A program made the translations under genes and the position numbers. This document shows positions 1 to 10,800 of a stretch of DNA of 64,000 nucleotides, one piece after another. This stretch comes from Rohdeia sp041398665. GTDB lineage: Bacteria; Planctomycetota; UBA1135; GCA-002686595. The stretch lies in the NCBI GenBank assembly GCA_041398665.1, contig JAWKUH010000011.1:93337-157336 (forward strand), in the 5' to 3' direction. The first letter of the stretch is position 1, and every line of letters starts with the position of its first letter. The notes under the pieces are model-generated. The model had not been told where the DNA came from and did no database searches. It saw nothing but the letters and a program-made list of their open reading frames with translations.

Positions 1-634
1 GCGCCGCGAGGTGCGCGGGGTGGCGCGCGACGTCGCGCAGCACGCCGTCGACGCGGAAGCGCACGCGCAGCGCGTCCCGCGTCGGCTCGAGGTGGATGTC
101 CCACGCGCGCATCTTCGGTCGCGTCGGCGAACGTGCGCGACAATGGAGCCGGATGACCGGGGCGTCGTCGCCCTCGCGACGGCGAGCTTGGGTCGTGGAG
201 ATGGCGCCGCCTCCTCGGCCGCGCCGTAGCGCAGGAGCGCCTCGCGCAGCGCCGTCGGCGTCGAGAGCGCGCAGCGCACGTCGCGGCCCAGCTGGAACTG
301 GAGCTGGTCGGCGACGATGCGGTTCGACGGGTCGTCGACGGCGACGATCAGCGCTCCGCCCTTCTCGATCACCGGCACGAGCCGCTGGTCGCGCGCGATC
401 TCCTCCGGGACGAGGTCCAGGATCTCCTGCCCGACGTTGCCCGACAGGTCGACGAAGGGCATGCCCTGCTGCTTGGCGAGGGCGCGGAAGACCGTCGGCT
501 CGTCGACGTAGCCCAGCTGGACGAGCGCCTCGCCGACCTTGATCCGGCGGTCCCGGTGGTAGACGAGCGCTTCGCGGAGCTGGTCGGCGTCGACCACGCC
601 GGCCGCGAGCAGCATCTCACCGAGCATCTGGGTC
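1..634 (-). CDS. PilB/GspE-type secretion or pilus ATPase, N-terminal part (cut by window edge, frameshifted)
   Basis: The ATG at 634 opens a T2SSE N-terminal (MshEN-like) domain. It starts MTQMLGEMLLAAGVVDADQL and continues through VGEALVQLGYVDE and QGMPFVDLSG to a VPEEIARDQRLVPV segment. These are typical of the first 150 residues of type II secretion/type IV pilus assembly ATPases, which power pilin polymerisation at the inner membrane. Near 225 the frame changes. Another frame then gives GDDAPVIRL and, after a scrambled stretch, RAWDIHLEP followed by LRVRFRVDGVLRDV, the start of the ATPase core. At least two or three indels are needed to join them. The Walker motifs lie outside the window. 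Family is secure. PilB versus GspE cannot be decided here. Confidence 0.8.
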
Positions 635-797
635 ATCGGGGGGGAGTGGGCGAAGGGGCGGGGTGCCTTCGGGACCGGTCCTAGTGGCGGAGGGCGGGGC
701 GACCTACCGGCCGAGCGGCTGCGCGGGGCGGTCCGGCGGGACGGTCGCGCGGGGCGCGGGAGGATAGCAGCCGAGCCCGCGTGCGCCTTGCCGCGGA

Positions 798-1727
798 TCA
801 GATCCGCGAACGCGATCTCGCGAAGAGCTCCGCGAGCATGCAGCGCACCCCTCCCCCGCCGACCCTCTCGATCGTGTCGACCGAGGGTGCGACGAGGCGG
901 CCCGTGCGCTCGAGGAGTTCCGCGCGGTCGCCGAGCGCGCGGCGCGCGCACGCGGACAACGCCCACACGCCGCGGCGGCCCGCACCCGCGAGGTGGAGCG
1001 CGTTGCCGCAGAAGGCGAGCAGGTCCGACTCGGACAGGGGCAGGAGTTCGCCCCGTCGCCTCGAGCTCGGCGGCGAGCTTCGCGCGCTCGTCCTCGCTCT
1101 CGACCGAGTCGAGTCCGACGAGCGCGACGTCGGGTCCGAGCGCGAGCATGACGTTCGTGTGGTAGATCGGCTTGCCGCGCAGGCGGCTGCGGAATGTCAC
1201 CGCTCGGTACCCATCGCGTCGCACCACTCCGCGAGCGGTCCCTCGCAGGTGCGCGAGGACAGTGCGGCGAACGCGACCTTGGCCTCGCGGTCGAGCACGA
1301 GCGAGCCCGTGCCCTCGAGGAAGCGGCCGCGCTCCGCCCAGTGCCGCAGGTCGAGCACCTCGCGCACGTCGACGGCGTCCATCACGAGGTCGACGAGCTC
1401 CGAACGGATCTCGCGCCGGCGCGACGGCGACTCCATCGGGTAGAGCACGAGGCGCCCGCTCGCGTGCGTCGTGAACCAGTTGTTCGGGAAGCACGCGTCG
1501 GGCGACACCGCGCCCTCGCGCGCGTCGCGCTCCTCGTCGAACACGAGGACGTCGACGCCCGCGTCGCGCAGACCGCGCTCGAGCTCGACCGACTCGCCGC
1601 GCGCGGCGAAGAGCGCGTCGGGCGACGCGTCCGTCGACTGGAACACGTTCGACGCGGCCGTCTCGGCGTTCGCGCCGAACGACGCGGGGCGCACCATCAG
1701 GACCCGGTTCGCGAACGTGCGTTCCAT
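798..1727 (-). CDS. ctlX: Citrulline/arginine amidinotransferase-family hydrolase (CtlX-like), two frameshifts
   Basis: The ATG at 1727 starts MERTFANRVLMVRPASFGAN, then NAETAASNVFQ and FPNNWFTTH, signatures of the CtlX branch of the amidinotransferase/arginine deiminase superfamily (hydrolysis of guanidino or ureido compounds such as citrulline). The first frame ends at about 1197 after CDAMGTER. A second frame carries KPIYHTNVMLALG and ends near 1040. A third gives ELLPLSESDLLAFCGNALHL and the C-terminal IERVGGGGVRCMLAELFAR, where the family's catalytic Cys lies, then a TGA at 798. Two single-base indels restore a full-length protein of about 309 residues. It lies 13 nt downstream of the dipeptidyl peptidase gene and is probably co-transcribed. 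Function follows from family. Confidence 0.85.
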
Positions 1728-1740
1728 CGCTCGTGCAGCG

Positions 1741-3912
1741 TCAGTCCGTGAGGCCCAGGAACTGTTTCACCCGCAGCCAGCGGTACTCGCGCAGGTGCGG
1801 CGAGCCCACGCCGTGGCGGGAGTTCGCGTAGAGCATCATCTCGAAGTCCTGCTCGCCCGCGCGCTGCAGCGCGTCGGCGAGCTGGATCGTGTTCTGGAGG
1901 TGGACGTTGTCGTCCATCGTGCCGTGCATGAGCACGAGGTGACCGCGCAGGTTCCCGGCCGCCTCGATCACGCTCGTCGCGTCGTAGCCCGCGCGGTTCG
2001 CGTCGGGGAGACCCATGTAGCGCTCGGTGTAGATCGAGTCGTAGAGGCGCCAGTCGTACACGCCGGCGCCGGCGAGCCCGAGCGCGAAGCGGTCGCTGTG
2101 CGTGAGCGCGTAGCCCGCCATGAAGCCGCCGTAGCTCCACCCGGAGATCGCGACGCGCGCGGGATCGCCCCCGAACTCGGCCACGACCTTGTCGACGGCG
2201 TCCTCGAGGTCGCGCAGCTCCTGCACGCCGAGCCGTTCGTAGCACAGGCCCGTGTCGGCCATGCCGCGACCGCTCGCGGTGCGCACGTTGACCTGCAGCA
2301 CGATCGCGCCGCGCTGCGCGAGGAACTGGAGCCACGTGCTCGGACGGAACGCGTCGCGCACGGTCGGCGCGTCGGGACCGGAGTACGTGTCGAGGAAGAT
2401 CGGGCGCGGCCCCTCGAAGGCGCCCTGCGGCGGCAGGATCACCGTCGCGTCGAGCGGGTAGCCGTCGCGCGCCTCGACGACGAGACGCCGCGTCGGGAGC
2501 AGCAGCCACTCGTCGAGGACCTCGCTCCAACCGATCTCGCGCACCGTGGCTCCCGTGCGCGCGTCCGCGACGCGCACGCGCGTCGGCTGCTCGTGCGACG
2601 ACCAGGTGTCGGTGAACCAGCGACCGTCGTCGGAGAGTTCGACCCGGTGCGTGCCGACGCCGTTCGTGAGCCGCTTCACCGTCGCGTCGTCGCCGAGCGG
2701 CGTGACGTAGAGGTTGCTGCCGATCGCGCCGTCCTGCGTGCTCGTGAACCACACGAGACCCGCCGTCTCGTCGACGCGTTCGACGCCGGTCGTGCGCCAC
2801 GGGCCGCTCGTCACGGTCTCGAGGAGCTTCCCGGCGAGGTCGTAGCGGTAGAGGTGGTTGTGGCCCGTCCGGTGGCTCTCCCACAGGAACGTGCCGTCGG
2901 CGAGGAAGCGCGGCGCCGCGGGGCGCTCCGTCCACGTCGACGAGCGCTCCGAGACGATCTTCGTCACGGCGCCGTCCCGCGGGTCGACGAGCACGAGGTC
3001 GGCGTCCTTCTGGATGCGGTCCTGCACGATCGCCCAGGCCTTCGAACCGTCGGGCGTCCATCCCACGCGCACGACGAGCGCGTCCTGCGGGAAGCTCGAG
3101 AAGTCGGCGTGCACGACGACGGCGTCGGCCCCCGCCGCGCGGATCGCGAGCGCGACCGTCGGGTTCGCGTCGCCGACCTTGGGGTAGCGCGTCGTCTCGA
3201 CGTCGACACCGCGCTGCTCCGTGCGCGCACGCTCGGGCACGTGGTCGATCACGGTGAAGCTCGGGACCTTCGTCTCGTCGAGCTCGAGGAACGCGATCGC
3301 ATCTCCGCCGGGGCTCCACCACGACGCGTTGAAGTCGCCGCGCCCGTAGACCTCTTCCTGGTAGACCCAGTCGAGCACCCCGGTGAGATGGTCGGGGTCG
3401 CCGTCGCCGAGCAGCGCGCTCCAGGAACCGTCGACGGCGGCGAGTCGCAGTTGCGAGCCCTCGACCCACGACGCGGCGCGCGCACCGGGCGCGAGCTGCG
3501 CGAGTCGCTTCGCCGCGTCGCTCTCGGCGATCGTGCGGGGCTCACCGCCCGCGCCGTCCTCGAGGACGACGGCTCCGCGCACGATCCTGATGCGCGGCTC
3601 GGGGGCGCGCTCGCGCGCGGCCGGCTCCGGCACCTCCTCGCCCGTCGCGAGGTCGACGAACCTCCGTCCGTCGTCGCTCTCGATCCAGAGCGTCGTCCCG
3701 TCGGCCGCGAAACCGCAGCGCGGCGGACTCGTCGTCCAACGGACGCGCTCGCCGAGGTCGGCGAAGGTGAGCGGCTTCTGCTGCGCGGCGCCCGTCGGCG
3801 CGAACGCCGCGAGCAGCGCGAACGCCGCGGGGAGCGCGAGCGGTGCCGCGGCGCTGCGGACGGAGGGACGCGGGGCGCGGGAGGTGTGGGACACGATCGT
3901 GGGTCGGTGCAT
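1741..3912 (-). CDS. Secreted dipeptidyl peptidase IV-like serine peptidase (S9B)
   Basis: 723 residues. An N-terminal signal peptide (hydrophobic run near residues 20-45, ending in A-Q-Q) precedes a DPPIV_N beta-propeller-type region and a C-terminal prolyl-oligopeptidase-fold domain. Catalytic residues visible: Ser593 in GWSYGGFMAG, Asp668 in GTMDDNVHLQ and His700 in NSRHGV, spaced as in the family. YVRDWL-like variation aside, the segment AGAGVYDWRLYDSIYTERYM is typical of S9B enzymes. Expected role: removal of N-terminal dipeptides from peptides outside the cytoplasm, feeding peptide scavenging. A TATGCT hexamer lies 21 nt before the ATG. The CtlX-like gene follows 13 nt downstream. Confidence 0.9.
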   Translation of the reverse strand: MHRPTIVSHTSRAPRPSVRSAAAPLALPAAFALLAAFAPTGAAQQKPLTFADLGERVRWTTSPPRCGFAADGTTLWIESDDGRRFVDLATGEEVPEPAARERAPEPRIRIVRGAVVLEDGAGGEPRTIAESDAAKRLAQLAPGARAASWVEGSQLRLAAVDGSWSALLGDGDPDHLTGVLDWVYQEEVYGRGDFNASWWSPGGDAIAFLELDETKVPSFTVIDHVPERARTEQRGVDVETTRYPKVGDANPTVALAIRAAGADAVVVHADFSSFPQDALVVRVGWTPDGSKAWAIVQDRIQKDADLVLVDPRDGAVTKIVSERSSTWTERPAAPRFLADGTFLWESHRTGHNHLYRYDLAGKLLETVTSGPWRTTGVERVDETAGLVWFTSTQDGAIGSNLYVTPLGDDATVKRLTNGVGTHRVELSDDGRWFTDTWSSHEQPTRVRVADARTGATVREIGWSEVLDEWLLLPTRRLVVEARDGYPLDATVILPPQGAFEGPRPIFLDTYSGPDAPTVRDAFRPSTWLQFLAQRGAIVLQVNVRTASGRGMADTGLCYERLGVQELRDLEDAVDKVVAEFGGDPARVAISGWSYGGFMAGYALTHSDRFALGLAGAGVYDWRLYDSIYTERYMGLPDANRAGYDATSVIEAAGNLRGHLVLMHGTMDDNVHLQNTIQLADALQRAGEQDFEMMLYANSRHGVGSPHLREYRWLRVKQFLGLTD

Positions 3913-3992
3913 GGCCGTGGTTCCGGGCGCGCGAGCATACGCCCGCCGCGCCCGGAGCGCTCATGCGTCGACCCGGTCGATCGCGCCGCGGA

Positions 3993-4316
3993 TCAGTAGC
4001 CGAGCTTCTTCCAGGCGTCGGCGCGCGACATCGACTTCACGTCGAGCCAGCGCTCGAGCTGGGCGGCCTGCGGCTTCGTGCGGCCGTGCTCCCAGTTGTA
4101 GATGGTGAGCGGTGCGACGTCGACCAGCAGCGCGTAGTCGGCGGCCGAGAGCTCGAGCTGCGCGCGGTGCTTCTTCACGGCACCGGCGGAGAACACCTTC
4201 GAGCCCTCCTTGCGCGACTTCAGCTTGTCGATCTCCGCCTGGAGCTCGGCGATGCGGACGTCGATGGAGCGGTTGGGACCGCGCGAACGCTTTCTCTGTG
4301 CTTTTTTCTTTGCCAC
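3993..4316 (-). CDS. Small HTH (XRE-like) DNA-binding protein
   Basis: 107 residues from GTG at 4316. The N-terminus is very basic (VAKKKAQRKRSRGPNR), followed by a charged helix IAELQAEIDKLKSRK and a lambda-repressor-like helix-turn-helix around LSAADYALLVDVAPLTIYNW and HGRTKPQ. It is a likely sequence-specific regulator, target unknown. The start was chosen because a TAGTCT hexamer lies exactly 7 nt upstream, matching the leaderless pattern of other genes here. An in-frame ATG at 4352 would add 12 residues. It lies 80 nt upstream of the dipeptidyl peptidase gene on the same strand, so it may be in the same unit. Confidence 0.7.
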   Translation of the reverse strand: MAKKKAQRKRSRGPNRSIDVRIAELQAEIDKLKSRKEGSKVFSAGAVKKHRAQLELSAADYALLVDVAPLTIYNWEHGRTKPQAAQLERWLDVKSMSRADAWKKLGY

Positions 4317-4323
4317 GCGCAAG

Positions 4324-4329
4324 AGACTA
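4324..4329 (-). promoter_or_regulatory. Candidate -10 element (TAGTCT) for the HTH gene
   Basis: TAGTCT on the minus strand lies 7 nt before the GTG start at 4316, so transcription would begin at or next to the start codon. No Shine-Dalgarno sequence is present. It is one of a recurring set in this window. No clear -35 hexamer is seen. Confidence 0.4.
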
Positions 4330-4352
4330 GCGTTCGAGAGCGCCTTTACCAT

Positions 4353-4840
4353 GCTCTTCTCGCTCGACTTTTCGATCGAGAGCGGACCGAACGGCGATCG
4401 AACGGCGGCGACGCGCGGATCCGAGGCCATGCACCGCGCCCCCCCGGTACGGCCCCACCCAGGCACGAGAACGGCGCTCCGCGGGAGCGCGACGACCACG
4501 ACGAAAGGTCGTCCGGACATGTTGTAGGCGTGGTCCGGGACGATCGATCCCGACCTCGTACGGGACACGACCCGCAACCGCGCCGCGTCGGGTTTCGCCG
4601 AGCGTTCCGGCCGAGGACGTCGGCGGATCGACCCTGAGACGTCGTCCGAGCCGCGCGCACCGCGGTCGAGAATCAGCGGACGAGCGCGTCGACGCGCGGA
4701 TCCGGAGCGAAGCGGCGCTCCCCACCGCAATCCCGAGATTCCCCCGATCCGCACGGGGTCGGCGTCGTTGGAACGACTCAGCGAGGTCATGCTGGACCTC
4801 CGAAGCGCCTCGGTGGGGCCCACCGCCGCGCCCAAGACCC
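4353..4840. other. Intergenic region between divergent genes, nothing identified
   Basis: 488 nt between the HTH gene and the 2112-residue protein gene. No open frame with family resemblance, no clear repeat and no convincing hairpin. It must contain the promoter of the rightward gene, but I could not place one. Confidence 0.5.
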
Positions 4841-7800
4841 ATGAAGAACGTGTTCGAAGGCGCCTCCGGGCGCCGTCCGTCGTCCCTCGCCCGCCCGCTC
4901 CACCGCTCCCTCGCCGCCCTCCTCGCCCTGGCGGGGTGCGCGGCGCTCCTCGCGCCTCCCGCCCGCGCGCAGGGCGTGCCGATCGGCTTCGAGGAGGACT
5001 TCGCGCTCGCGACGGACCGGAGCGCGGCCCTCGCGGAGCTCGTGCCGGGCACGGAGGACTACTACTTCTACAGCTGTCTCGACCGACAGAACGCGGGCGA
5101 CCTCGACGCCGTCGACCCGCTCCTGCGCGCCTGGGTCGCGAGGCACGGCGAGAACGCGCGCACGGAACAGATCCGCAACCGCCAGGCGCTGCTGCTGTTC
5201 GACCGCGACCCGGCGAAGGCCTACGCCTTCCTGACGGACACGTTCAACCTCTCGTTCGGTCACCAGCGCGAGCTCCCCGGCGAGAAGCCCGACCTCCCGA
5301 CCGCGCTCGACCCCGCGCTGCTCGTCGAGTCGACGCTGGCCCAGCGCGCGCTCTCGAACCACCCCGGCTCGGCCTCGGGTCTGCGCGGAGCGGCCCTCGC
5401 GCGCCTCGCGATGCGCGGCGGCGACCTCGACTCGCGCGTGCTGGGCGACCTGCTCGACCGGTTGGACCGCGCCGACCTTCCCGGAATGGCCCGCCTCGTC
5501 GCGCGCGACCTCGACACGCGGGAGAGCCGCGGCTTCGGCACGCGCCGCGTCCACGGACTGCTTCTGCTGTCGCAGCTCGAGGAGTGCGCGACGCTGCGTC
5601 CCGAGCTGTTGACGAACCGGGCCTTCGTCGACGCCTGGATCCGGCGACTCCTGCCGAACGAGGACGTGAACTGGCGCCGCGACCGCGCGGCACGACTCGC
5701 GTACCTCGAGCGGCTCCAGGGCTTCGCCGACCGGCTCCCCGCCACGTTCAACTCGTTCAAGGCGCACGTCCTCCACCACCGCCTCGAACTCGACCTCGAG
5801 ATGGGCGCGCCCGACGCGGAGCGACTGCGCGCGTACCTCGCGCTCCCGCGCCGCGCCGCGTTCACGCCGCGCCGCGTGCTCGAGAACCTGCCGCCGAGCG
5901 CGCAACAGGTCGACTCGGGCGCGAACTACCCGACCGGCCTCGACGCGATCGGCGACGACACCGAACTCGTGCGCGACTACCTCGCCGAGCTGCTGCGCGG
6001 GGCGGACTCCTTCGCGCGCTTCACGGACCTCGTCGAGGAGAAGTGGCTGGGCCGACTCTTCGCCGAGACGAAGATCCTGGCCGGGCTCGGCGACATGGAG
6101 CGCTGGTACTCGCTCCTCGACGACCCCGCGTACTACGAACAGCTCGAGCAGCGCGTCGACCTCGAGTTCCCGCGCACGCAGCGCACGGAGTTCGGCGTCG
6201 ACGACCCCGTCGAGATCGCGCTCGACGTCAAGAACGTCGAGACGCTGCTCGTGAAGGTCTTCGAGATCGACGCGCGCAACTCCCTGGTCGCGACCGGCCG
6301 CGACGTCGACGCGTCGATCGACCTCGACGGCATCGTGGCGGGGAGCGAGACGACCACGACGTACGACGAGCCGCCGCTGCGCCGCGTGCGCCGGAACTTC
6401 CGCTTCGACCAGCTCCAGGGCCCCGGTGTCTGGATCGTCGAGTTCATCGGCAACGGCGTCGCGAGCCGCGCCGTGGTGCGCAAGGGCGGACTGCACGTCG
6501 TCGACCGCACGGGCTCGGCCGGTCACGTCTTCCGCGTGTTCGACGAGAACGGGGTCGAGCAGGAGCACGCCTCGATCCTCTTCGGCGGGCGGTCGTACGA
6601 GGCGGACGGCGTGGGCGAGATCACGCTCCCCTACTCGACCGACCCCGGTCGCCGCACGATCGTCGTGCAGTCGGGACGGCGCACCTCGCTCGCGACGTTC
6701 CGGCACGCGGACGAGAGCTACGAGCTGCGCGCGGGCATCCACGTGGAGCGCGAGGCGCTGCGCCGCGGCGGCGAGGCCGACCTGGTCGTGCGCCCGTTGC
6801 TGCTCTCGAACGGACACGTCGCCGCGCCGTCGATCCTCGAGAACGTCGTCCTCGTCGTGTGGACGCGCGACCGCGACGGGAACACGTCGACGCTCGACGT
6901 GCGCGACCCCGCGTTGACGGCCGACGGCGAGTACGTCCGCCGCATCCCCGTCCCGAACGACGTCGCCGAACTGCGCGTGACGCTGCGCGCGAACGTCCGC
7001 AACATCAGCCGCGGACAGGACGACGTGGTGTCCGCGTCGCGGAGCTTCGTGCTCAACGCGATCGACCCGACGGACCGCACCGCGAGTCCGCTGCTCGGTC
7101 GCACGCCGCAGGGCTGGTACGTCGACGTCGTCGGACGCAACGGCGAGAAGCTCGCGGGACGGCCGGTGACGGTGCGCCTCGAGCTCGCCGACTACACCGA
7201 CGCGCTGAACGTCGCCCTGCAGACCGACGCGCGCGGCCGCGTCGCGCTCGGTCCGCTCGACGGCGTCACCCGCGTCTCGCTCGGCGAACTCCCCGGCTCG
7301 TTCACGACCTGGCTGCTCGACGACGAGGCGCGCACGTTCCCGCCGAGCGTGCACGGCGTCGCCGGCGAGACGCTGCGCGTGCCCTACCTCGGCCGCGCGG
7401 GACGCGTCACGCGCGAGACCGTCTCGTTCCAGGAGACCCGTCAGGGACTTCCGCTGCGCGACGCGTTCGAGCAGGTGACGCTCGCGAACGGGTACGTCGA
7501 GCTGCGCGGCCTCGCCGCGGGCGAGTACACGCTGCGCCTCCTCGAGCCGGGCGCGACCGTCGACGTCTCGGTCACGGACGGCGAGGTGGTCCGCGGCATC
7601 GCCGTCGGCCGCGACCGCGTGCTCGAACTCGGCGACGCGACGCCGCTCCAGGTGACGGGCCTCCGCGCGGAGGGCGACGGCGTCGTCGTCGAGCTCGCCG
7701 GTGCCGGCGCCTCGACGCGCGTGCACGTCCACACCTCGCGCTACGCCTCGGCCTACGACGCGTTCGCGGACCTCGCGGTCCGCGGCGACGTCGGCCTCGC

Positions 7801-10800
7801 GTGGTTCGGGATCGAGCGTCCCGACGGCGACTTCCGTGCGGAGCGCGACATCGGCGACGAGTTCCGCTACGTGCTCGAACGTCGTCTCGCGCGGATCTTC
7901 CCGGGCAACATGCTTCGACGCCCCGGGCTGCTCCTCAACCCCTGGGAGCTCGAGGAGACGAACACCACGATCGGGCTCGGCGGAGGCTCCGGCGGTGCCT
8001 TCGGCGGTCGACGGGGCGGCCGCGCGCAGGGCAAGAAGTCGGGCGCGGACGACGCGCACGGCGGGATCGGCTGGAACGGCAGCGTGTTCGCGAACCTCGA
8101 CTTCCTGCCGAAGGGTTCGCCGATCGCGACCAACCTGCGTCCGGACGCGGACGGCCGCGTGCGCGTCCCGCTCGACCGACTCGGCGACGGGCGCATCGTG
8201 CACGTCGTCGCGATCGACGGTGCGAACACCGTCGTGCGGACGCTGGTCCTGCCGGAGTTCCCGCTGCAGCCGCGCGACCTGCGCCAGGGCGAGCCGCTCG
8301 ACGCGACGCGGCACTTCGGCAACTTCGCGGGCATCGAGTTCCTCGCGGGCGGTTCGTCGGTCGACGTGCCGAGCGGATCCGACCTCGCGACCTACGCCAC
8401 GCTCGCGGACGTCTACCAGCTCTTCCGCACGCTCGCGCCGTTCGAGGACCTCGCGCGGTTCGAGCCCCTCGTCCGCTGGAGCTCGCTGACCGAGGAGGAG
8501 AAGCGCTCCACCTACTCCGAGCTCGCCTGCCACGAGGTCCACTACTTCCTGCACGAGAAGGATCCCGCCTTCTTCGACGCCGTCGTGCGCCCGTACCTCG
8601 CGAACAAGGCGCACAAGACGTTCATGGACCTGTGGCTCCTCGACCGCGACGTCAGCGCGTTCCTCGACCCCTGGGCCTTCGAACGACTCAACGTCTTCGA
8701 GAAGATCCTGCTCTCGCGTTCCGTCGCGGAGCGGCGCGACGACCTGCGGCGCCACGTGCGCGAGGCGTTCGAACTCCTCCCGCCGGCGCTGACGCTCTCG
8801 ACGCGGGCCGTCGAGAAGGCGCTCGCGGGTCTCGCCCTGTCGCGTGCGAGCGGCGGCGGTCCTGGCGAACCGCCGCAGGGGCCGCCGCCGACGACCACCG
8901 GCTCCTCCGACTTCTATCTCGGTGACGAGGTCGCGCGCAACGCGGCCGAGCCCGAGGCCTCCACCGAGGACGGCGGACTCGACGCCGAGGAGGGGCTCGT
9001 CGCGCTCGACCAGAGCCTCGAGCGCCTGCGCGAGGACCGACAGGAGCAGGCCGGCGCGGCCGCCGACAAGGACGCGGACCGGCGGAGCGCCAACCGCGAG
9101 CTCTACCGCGCCGTCGACGAGACGCGCGCCCTCGTCGAGAACGACTGGTGGCACGTGCGCGTCGAGGACGCGGGTCCGGATCTCGTCGGTGTCGACGCCT
9201 TCTGGCGCGACTTCGCGGAGAGCGCCCCGGACGCGCCGTTCTTCTCCACGAACTTCACCGAGGCCGCGGGTTCGCTCACCGAGATGCTGCTCGCGCTCGC
9301 GGTTCTCGACCTGCCGCAGGAGCAGGACGCGACGACGACGCCGGTCGAGGACGACCAGGTCCGCATCACGTCGGAGTCGGGCCTCCTCGTGGTGCGCCGC
9401 GAGACGCGCGCCCTGCCGCTCGCGGAGGACGCGGCGCCGGTGCTCGTCAGCCAGGACTTCTACCGGCTCGACGACCGCTACGTGTACGAGGACGGCGTCC
9501 AGCTCGACAAGTTCGTGACGGCGGAGTACCTCGTCGACACGGCCTACGGGTGCCGGATCGTGGTGACGAACCCGACGTCGGCGCCGCGCACGCTCCAACT
9601 CCTCGTGCAGGTGCCGGTGGGTGCGATCCCCGTGCTGAACGGCAGTCGCACGCGCGGCGTGGACGTGAGGCTCCAGCCCTTCGGTACGTCGACCTTCGAG
9701 TACGCCTTCTACTTCCCGAGCGCGGGGACGTTCCCGCAGTACCCCGTGCAGGTCGAGGAGGACGGCAGCGTCGTCGCCTTCGCCGAGCCCGACACGTTCG
9801 AGGTCCTCGTCGAACCGCGCACCGTCGACACGCGCTCCTGGGAGTACGTCTCGCAGGTCGGCACGCTCGACCAGGTGTTCGAGTTCCTCGACGGCGCGAA
9901 CCTCCTCCGCCTCGACCTCTCCCGGATCGCCTGGCGCATGCGCGACCGCGCGGCGTACGACCGCGTGATCGGTTACCTGCGCGAGCGCTTCCGCTACGAG
10001 CCGACGCTGTGGAGCTACGGCGTCCGACAGCAGGACGCGCGCACCACGCGCGAGTGGCTCGCGCACCAGGACTGGTTCGCGCAGCGCTGCGGCCTCGCAC
10101 TCGACTCGCCCCTGCTCACGATCGACCCGGTCGAGCGGAAGTGGTACCAGCACGTCGAGTTCGACCCGCTCGTCAACGGCCGCGCCCACCGCTTCGGACG
10201 GCAGTACGAGATCCTGAACGGAGCGGTCGCGCGGCAGTACCGCACGATGCTCGCGATCTTCGCGTACCGGCCGCAGCTCGACGACGACGACCTGATGGAG
10301 GCGACGTACTACCTCCTCCTCCAGGACCGCGTGGCGGACGCGCTCGACCAGTTCGCGCGCATCGACCCGCAGCGCATCGAGACCAGGCTCCAGTACGACT
10401 ACCTGGCGGCCTACCTCGACTTCTACACGGACGACCACGCGCGGGCCCGCGGCATCGCGGAGCGCTACCTCGACCACCCCGTCGAACGCTGGCGCGAGCT
10501 CTTCCGCGAGGTCGTCGCCCAGCTCGACGAGGCCGAGGGTCGCACCACGGGGACGCCGGCGAACGGCGAGCCGGGTCAGCGCCAGGGCGAACTCGCCGCC
10601 GGCGAGCCGTCGCTCGACCTCCGCGTCGAGGGCCGCACGGTGCACGTGACCTACGCGAACCTCGCGTCGTGCGAGGTGAACTACCACCCCATGGACGTCG
10701 AACTGCTCTTCTCGGGCAGCCCCTTCGTCCAGCAGGGTCCGGGGTCCTTCGCGTACGTCGTGCCGCGCCGCTCGGACGTCCTCCGTCTCGACCCGGCGAA

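Noticed and set aside
1471..3999. A long plus-strand open frame opposite the dipeptidyl peptidase gene
   Set aside because: The minus strand has full S9B motifs with catalytic residues in place. The plus frame has none.
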